Assembly (NCBI RefSeq): GCF_014645735.1
Contig: NZ_BMMH01000004.1
Coordinates: 248,001 to 312,000, forward strand
DNA: 64,000 nt
Reading direction: 5' to 3'
DNA from: Nocardia jinanensis
GTDB lineage: Bacteria > Actinomycetota > Actinomycetes > Mycobacteriales > Mycobacteriaceae
Part shown: positions 60,595 through 64,000 of the stretch, one piece after another
How positions within the stretch are numbered: the stretch's first letter is position 1
Layout of the letters: the number at the start of each line of letters is the position of its first letter
The notes under the pieces: generated by a model
Seen by the model: only the letters and a program-made list of their open reading frames with translations
What the model was told of the DNA's origin: nothing
The model's database searches: none
Position numbers and translations under genes: made by a program

Positions 60595-61509
60595 ATGACT
60601 GCCGCGACGACTACCCTGCCCTCGGAAGCCGAGTGGCACCGTGTCCCTCGAGATGAGGACGATCCGGAGCCGACCAGGCTTCGGCGGACCGGTCCGGGGA
60701 TCGGCGGCCGCGCCCTGAACTACCTCCGCACGACACCGGTTCAGTCGATGGCGACGATAGGTCGATCCGTCCGGTTGACGGCGGCCGTTGTCCGGTACGC
60801 GGTGATCGGTGCGACGCGCCTGCGGCTACCGATTCACGAAGTCGCACTGCAGATCTGGTCGCTGTTGAAGGTCACCACGCTGCCCGCCTTGCTGATGGCC
60901 GTGCCGATCGGGGCGGAGGTGGCGGTTCAGGTCGGCGGCATCATGAACCAGGTCGGTGCGAATTCCCTGGCCGGCGCGGCGAGTGGCCTCGGCGTCGTCG
61001 GCCAAGGCGCGCCGATGGCGGCCGGATTGCTGATGAGTGGGGCGGCCGCGTCGGCCATCGCGTCGGATCTGGGCGCACGGGCGGTCCGGGAGGAGATCGA
61101 CGCGATGCGCGTTATGGGCGTCGATCCGGTGGAGCGACTGGTCATGCCGCGTTTTCTGGCCATGATCGCGATCGCCCCGGTGCTGTGTATCACTATTATC
61201 TCGGCCGGCGTCTTCGCGGGCCTGGCCATCTCGAACCACGTATCGGGCGTGGTGCCGGGAAGCTTCTGGCAGTCGTTCGGAGCGTTCGCCACACCGACCG
61301 ACCTCGCCTTTTCCGTGCTCAAGGCGGTGGTGTTCGCCGGGATCGTCGTACTCATCGCGAGCCTGCGCGGGCTGGAAGCCAAGGGTGGGCCGAAGGGCGT
61401 GGCCAATGCGGTCAATGCCTCGGTGGTCCTCAGTGTCTTCTGCATCTTCATGACGAATCTGTTGATCAGCCAGCTGCAGACAATGTTCTTCCCGGCGCAA
61501 TTGGCATGA
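60595..61509 (+). CDS. yrbEA: YrbE-family ABC permease (MlaE-like), first of pair
   Basis: 304 residues with a 60-residue polar N-terminus and MlaE-type permease helices. Diagnostic segments are LPALLMAVPIGAEVAVQVGG, DLGARAVREEIDAMRVMGVD (the conserved cytoplasmic coupling helix) and PRFLAMIAIAPVLCI. It forms the inner-membrane channel of a Mce lipid importer with the next gene and is energised by a MceG ATPase such as that at 20.6 kb. Confidence 0.95.
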   Translation: MTAATTTLPSEAEWHRVPRDEDDPEPTRLRRTGPGIGGRALNYLRTTPVQSMATIGRSVRLTAAVVRYAVIGATRLRLPIHEVALQIWSLLKVTTLPALLMAVPIGAEVAVQVGGIMNQVGANSLAGAASGLGVVGQGAPMAAGLLMSGAAASAIASDLGARAVREEIDAMRVMGVDPVERLVMPRFLAMIAIAPVLCITIISAGVFAGLAISNHVSGVVPGSFWQSFGAFATPTDLAFSVLKAVVFAGIVVLIASLRGLEAKGGPKGVANAVNASVVLSVFCIFMTNLLISQLQTMFFPAQLA

Positions 61510-61519
61510 GGTGATGGAT

Positions 61520-62395
61520 ATGACAAGTACGAGTACATCCGCGAAATATCAGCCGTTTCCGGTGCTGCTGAAACCGTTCCGGTCACTCGGTCGTGGCGTG
61601 CTGGGGATGTTCGCCGAACTCGGCCAGATCGCCGTGTTCGCGCTCAAGACGATCTATCTGTTACCGACGACGGTGCGTCACTACCGCCAGCAGACGATGA
61701 AGACCACCAACAGCATGGCGTGGGGGTCCGGGTCGATCATCGTCGACGGCGGTGTCATCAGCCTGATGTTCTTCCTCGGTGTCGCGGTGGGCGCTGTGGT
61801 CTCCATTCAGGCGTTCACGGCTCTGGATCTGCTGGGATTCGGACCGCTGACCGGAATAATCGGCTCGTTCGCCAACATTCGGGTGATCGCGCCCATCATC
61901 ACCGGAATCGGGTTCGCGGCGCAGGCCGGATGCCGGATGACAGCGGAGATCGGATCGATGCGGATTTCCGAGGAGATCGATGCGACCGAATCCATGGGCC
62001 TGCAGGCGATACCGTTCGTTGTCGGTACCAGGCTCATCGGGGGCATGTTGGTCGTGCTGCCCGGATATCTGATGGCGCTGGTCGTGAGCTTCGTATCGGG
62101 CAGTTTCATCGTCAAGGTCATGCATCGACAACCCGCCGGCACCTACGACCACTACTTCAGTCAGTTCCTGAGCGTTCCCGACCTCGCGGCCTCCGTGGCG
62201 AAGGCCCTGATCTTCTGTGCGGTCGTCACGATCATCCACTGCTACTACGGGTACTTCGCCACCGGCGGGCCGGCAGGCGTCGGCGCTGCCTCCGGGCGAG
62301 CGATCCGCGCGAGCCTCGTCGCGATCGTGGTGCTCAATTTCTGCATGACGGTCGCCATCTGGGGCCTGAGTCCGCTGCTGCAGTTCAAAGGGTAG
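61520..62395 (+). CDS. yrbEB: YrbE-family ABC permease (MlaE-like), second of pair
   Basis: 291 residues from the ATG at 61520 (GAGGTGAT just upstream; ATG 61514 and GTG 61511 are alternatives). MTAEIGSMRISEEIDATESM is the conserved coupling helix and GTRLIGGMLVVLPGYLMALV the following membrane segment. It pairs with the first YrbE in the permease heterodimer and is followed 3 bases later by the first mce gene. Confidence 0.95.
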   Translation: MTSTSTSAKYQPFPVLLKPFRSLGRGVLGMFAELGQIAVFALKTIYLLPTTVRHYRQQTMKTTNSMAWGSGSIIVDGGVISLMFFLGVAVGAVVSIQAFTALDLLGFGPLTGIIGSFANIRVIAPIITGIGFAAQAGCRMTAEIGSMRISEEIDATESMGLQAIPFVVGTRLIGGMLVVLPGYLMALVVSFVSGSFIVKVMHRQPAGTYDHYFSQFLSVPDLAASVAKALIFCAVVTIIHCYYGYFATGGPAGVGAASGRAIRASLVAIVVLNFCMTVAIWGLSPLLQFKG

Positions 62396-62398
62396 GAA

Positions 62399-63487
62399 AT
62401 GAGTAGAACGAGGAACCAGGATTTCCTCCGGGGTACCGACGAACAGCAATCCCGAGTGGTTTACCTGGCCGCGGCCGCGACAATCGCGGTCGTCGCGGTG
62501 ATCGTCGTATCGGTCGGCTGGGTGTATCCGCGCTTCGCGCCCGATGACGATCTACGGCTGAGCCTGGATGTCCCTTCGGTGGGGCCGGGAGTGGCGGCCG
62601 GCACCAAGGTGATCATGCACGGTGCGGAAGTCGGTGAAGTGACCGCGCTCGACGAGGTGGCAACCGGGATCGTGCGGGTAGGTCTGTCGATGCAGCCGGA
62701 TCGGATCGAGGGCCTGACCGACACCTTCGACGTGGACTTCCGTCCACAGAACTACTTCGGCGTGACCGCGATCAATGTGATCGCTCGTCCCGGTGGACGG
62801 AGCCCGGAATCAGGGCAGGTGCTCGACCGCATTCCCGTCGGCGATTTCACGATGTCGACAATGCTGGAGACCGGCTCACTGGTCATCGACGGCACACTGA
62901 CGAAGTCGATGATCGAAACGCTGGACGAAATCATCCGCTACACCGACGGACTCACGCCGATGATCGAGGCCGGGGTGGTGGTCGCCGATCGGGCGGCCGA
63001 AGCGCAGCAAGCTGTGCCGAGCCATCTGATCGGCCGGATGAACGACATCCTGGCGGTTCTGCCTGCCTTCAGCGATCAGGCGATCGGCGTGCTGGACTCG
63101 CTGTACCAGACGAAATTCAATCGGCAACCGGACGGATCGTACGGCGTGAACGACGAGTTCATGGACGAGACCGACGAGGCCATGGAGATCATGTCGGTGG
63201 ATGTGTTCGGTGGCGCGGGTAACCTGCTCGCCTCACACGGCGCGGAGCTGACCCCGCTGGTCTCGATTATCGAAGCGCTCGTCGACGGTATGCCGGGAAT
63301 GATGGCCAACGGCGCGGTGGCGCGCGATCTGCGGGTCTTGATCGACCGTTACAACAGTGCGTTCACCACATCCGGTGATCGGAAAACCTTGAACCTGCGC
63401 CTGGTGCTCGATGACCTACCCGGAGTAGCCGCACCGATCGCGGCAGCGGGAGTACAGACGCAGCCGACCCAGGAGGCCCCGAAGTGA
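62399..63487 (+). CDS. mceA: Mce-family substrate-binding protein (MceA position)
   Basis: 362 residues: one N-terminal transmembrane anchor (VVYLAAAATIAVVAVIVVSV), then an MlaD/Mce domain (LSLDVPSVGPGVAAGTKVIM, HGAEVGEVTAL) and a long helical region. Mce proteins assemble into a periplasmic tunnel for lipids or sterols. The sequence lacks a lipobox Cys. It is directly after the YrbE genes, the MceA position. Confidence 0.93.
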   Translation: MSRTRNQDFLRGTDEQQSRVVYLAAAATIAVVAVIVVSVGWVYPRFAPDDDLRLSLDVPSVGPGVAAGTKVIMHGAEVGEVTALDEVATGIVRVGLSMQPDRIEGLTDTFDVDFRPQNYFGVTAINVIARPGGRSPESGQVLDRIPVGDFTMSTMLETGSLVIDGTLTKSMIETLDEIIRYTDGLTPMIEAGVVVADRAAEAQQAVPSHLIGRMNDILAVLPAFSDQAIGVLDSLYQTKFNRQPDGSYGVNDEFMDETDEAMEIMSVDVFGGAGNLLASHGAELTPLVSIIEALVDGMPGMMANGAVARDLRVLIDRYNSAFTTSGDRKTLNLRLVLDDLPGVAAPIAAAGVQTQPTQEAPK

Positions 63488-64000
63488 GGTTCCGAGTCGA
63501 GTTCGCGAAATTGCTGGCGAAGATCGGTGCCGCAGCGCTGGTGTCGGTGCTGCTGTTCGTGATCATCATCAACGCCATCAAGAACCCGATCGATGGCGAT
63601 CAGCAGACCTACACGGCGGAATTCACCGATGTATCGGGACTGCATGTCAACGGTGACATTCGCGCGAAGGGCGTCCAGATCGGCAAGATCCATTCGATCG
63701 AGTTGCGGCGCAAAGGTGATGCCACCGTAGCCGACGTCGGGTTCTCACTGGTCACGCCGCATCGGCTGACCGAGAACACCACGCTGGCGGTCAAATACCA
63801 GAATCTCACCGGTGTCCGGTATGTCGACATGCAGGTCCCGGAGCCTGCCGGTCCGCCGGTGGATCACCTGACAACGCATCGCACGCGGCCCTCCTATGAC
63901 ATCACCGAGCTCTTCAACGGCCTGCAACCCGTACTCGCGACCATGGGCGCGGAGGAGATCAATCAGTTCACCGAGAACGCGATAGCGCTGCTACAAGGCG
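63484..64000 (+). CDS. mceB: Mce-family protein (MceB position, partial)
   Basis: The GTG at 63484 overlaps the mceA stop (GTGA). The visible 172 residues contain an N-terminal anchor (LAKIGAAALVSVLLFVIIIN) and the Mce domain: YTAEFTDVSGLHVNGDIRAK, then GVQIGKIHSIEL and TENTTLAVKYQNLTGVRYVD. The gene continues beyond the window, so later domains and the remaining mce genes are not seen. Confidence 0.93.
   Translation, partial: MRFRVEFAKLLAKIGAAALVSVLLFVIIINAIKNPIDGDQQTYTAEFTDVSGLHVNGDIRAKGVQIGKIHSIELRRKGDATVADVGFSLVTPHRLTENTTLAVKYQNLTGVRYVDMQVPEPAGPPVDHLTTHRTRPSYDITELFNGLQPVLATMGAEEINQFTENAIALLQG

Noticed and set aside
1..64000. CRISPR arrays, rRNA operons and intact insertion sequences.
   Set aside because: No regularly spaced direct repeats, no rRNA signature sequences and no DDE transposase genes were recognised.

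Overview
The window looks like chromosome of a high-GC mycolic-acid actinobacterium, most likely Nocardia or a close relative. The grounds are the tmRNA with a mycobacterial-type tag (ADSNQREYALAA), a WhiB-family protein, a YrbE/Mce operon with a MceG-type ATPase elsewhere, a CvnD-type GTPase relic, and several TetR regulators. Genus is inferred from content; no database was searched.

Region 1 (1-6.7 kb) is the end of an integrated phage-like element sitting against the 3' end of ssrA. Integrase and repressor run rightward. A divergent leftward operon encodes an AlpA-like regulator, a zinc-ribbon/HTH protein, a RecA-fold ATPase, a WhiB-like protein, small coupled genes, and then a head-decoration protein and a major capsid protein that runs off the window. 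Regulators, one ATPase and then capsid genes recall a capsid-forming phage satellite as much as a normal prophage.

Region 2 (6.7-16.6 kb) is ordinary chromosome: ssrA, smpB, two small membrane proteins, a sirtuin, an aldonolactone-type FAD oxidase, a TetR regulator, phosphoglucomutase, an MFS exporter, a membrane-anchored DsbA-like protein and tRNA-Ala(GGC). Region 3 (16.6-20.6 kb) is a decayed second element beside that tRNA: an excisionase-like gene, a frameshifted integrase, two unknown small genes and a CvnD fragment without its P-loop.

Region 4 (20.6-60 kb) starts with a MceG-type ATPase and continues as a catabolic island. It holds a two-subunit Rieske oxygenase with a 3Fe-4S ferredoxin and a ferredoxin reductase, a P450, three acyl-CoA ligases, two acyl-CoA dehydrogenases, four crotonase-fold proteins, MaoC hydratases, SDRs, two thiolases, a thiolase-like/DUF35 pair, a CoA-transferase, a CitE-like lyase, an aldehyde dehydrogenase and three TetR regulators. 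The core is an 11-gene operon (34.9-47.0 kb) with overlapping or nearly abutting genes. The logic is oxygenation, CoA activation, beta-oxidation-like steps, then thiolytic or retro-aldol cleavage. No extradiol or intradiol ring-cleavage dioxygenase is in the window, so the substrate stays open; a hydrophobic cyclic or branched compound fits best. AT-rich promoter/operator sites, some sharing a recognisable core, precede most transcription units. Region 5 (60.6 kb to the end) is the start of an mce operon (two YrbE permeases, two Mce proteins), suggesting lipid-like uptake next to the catabolic genes.
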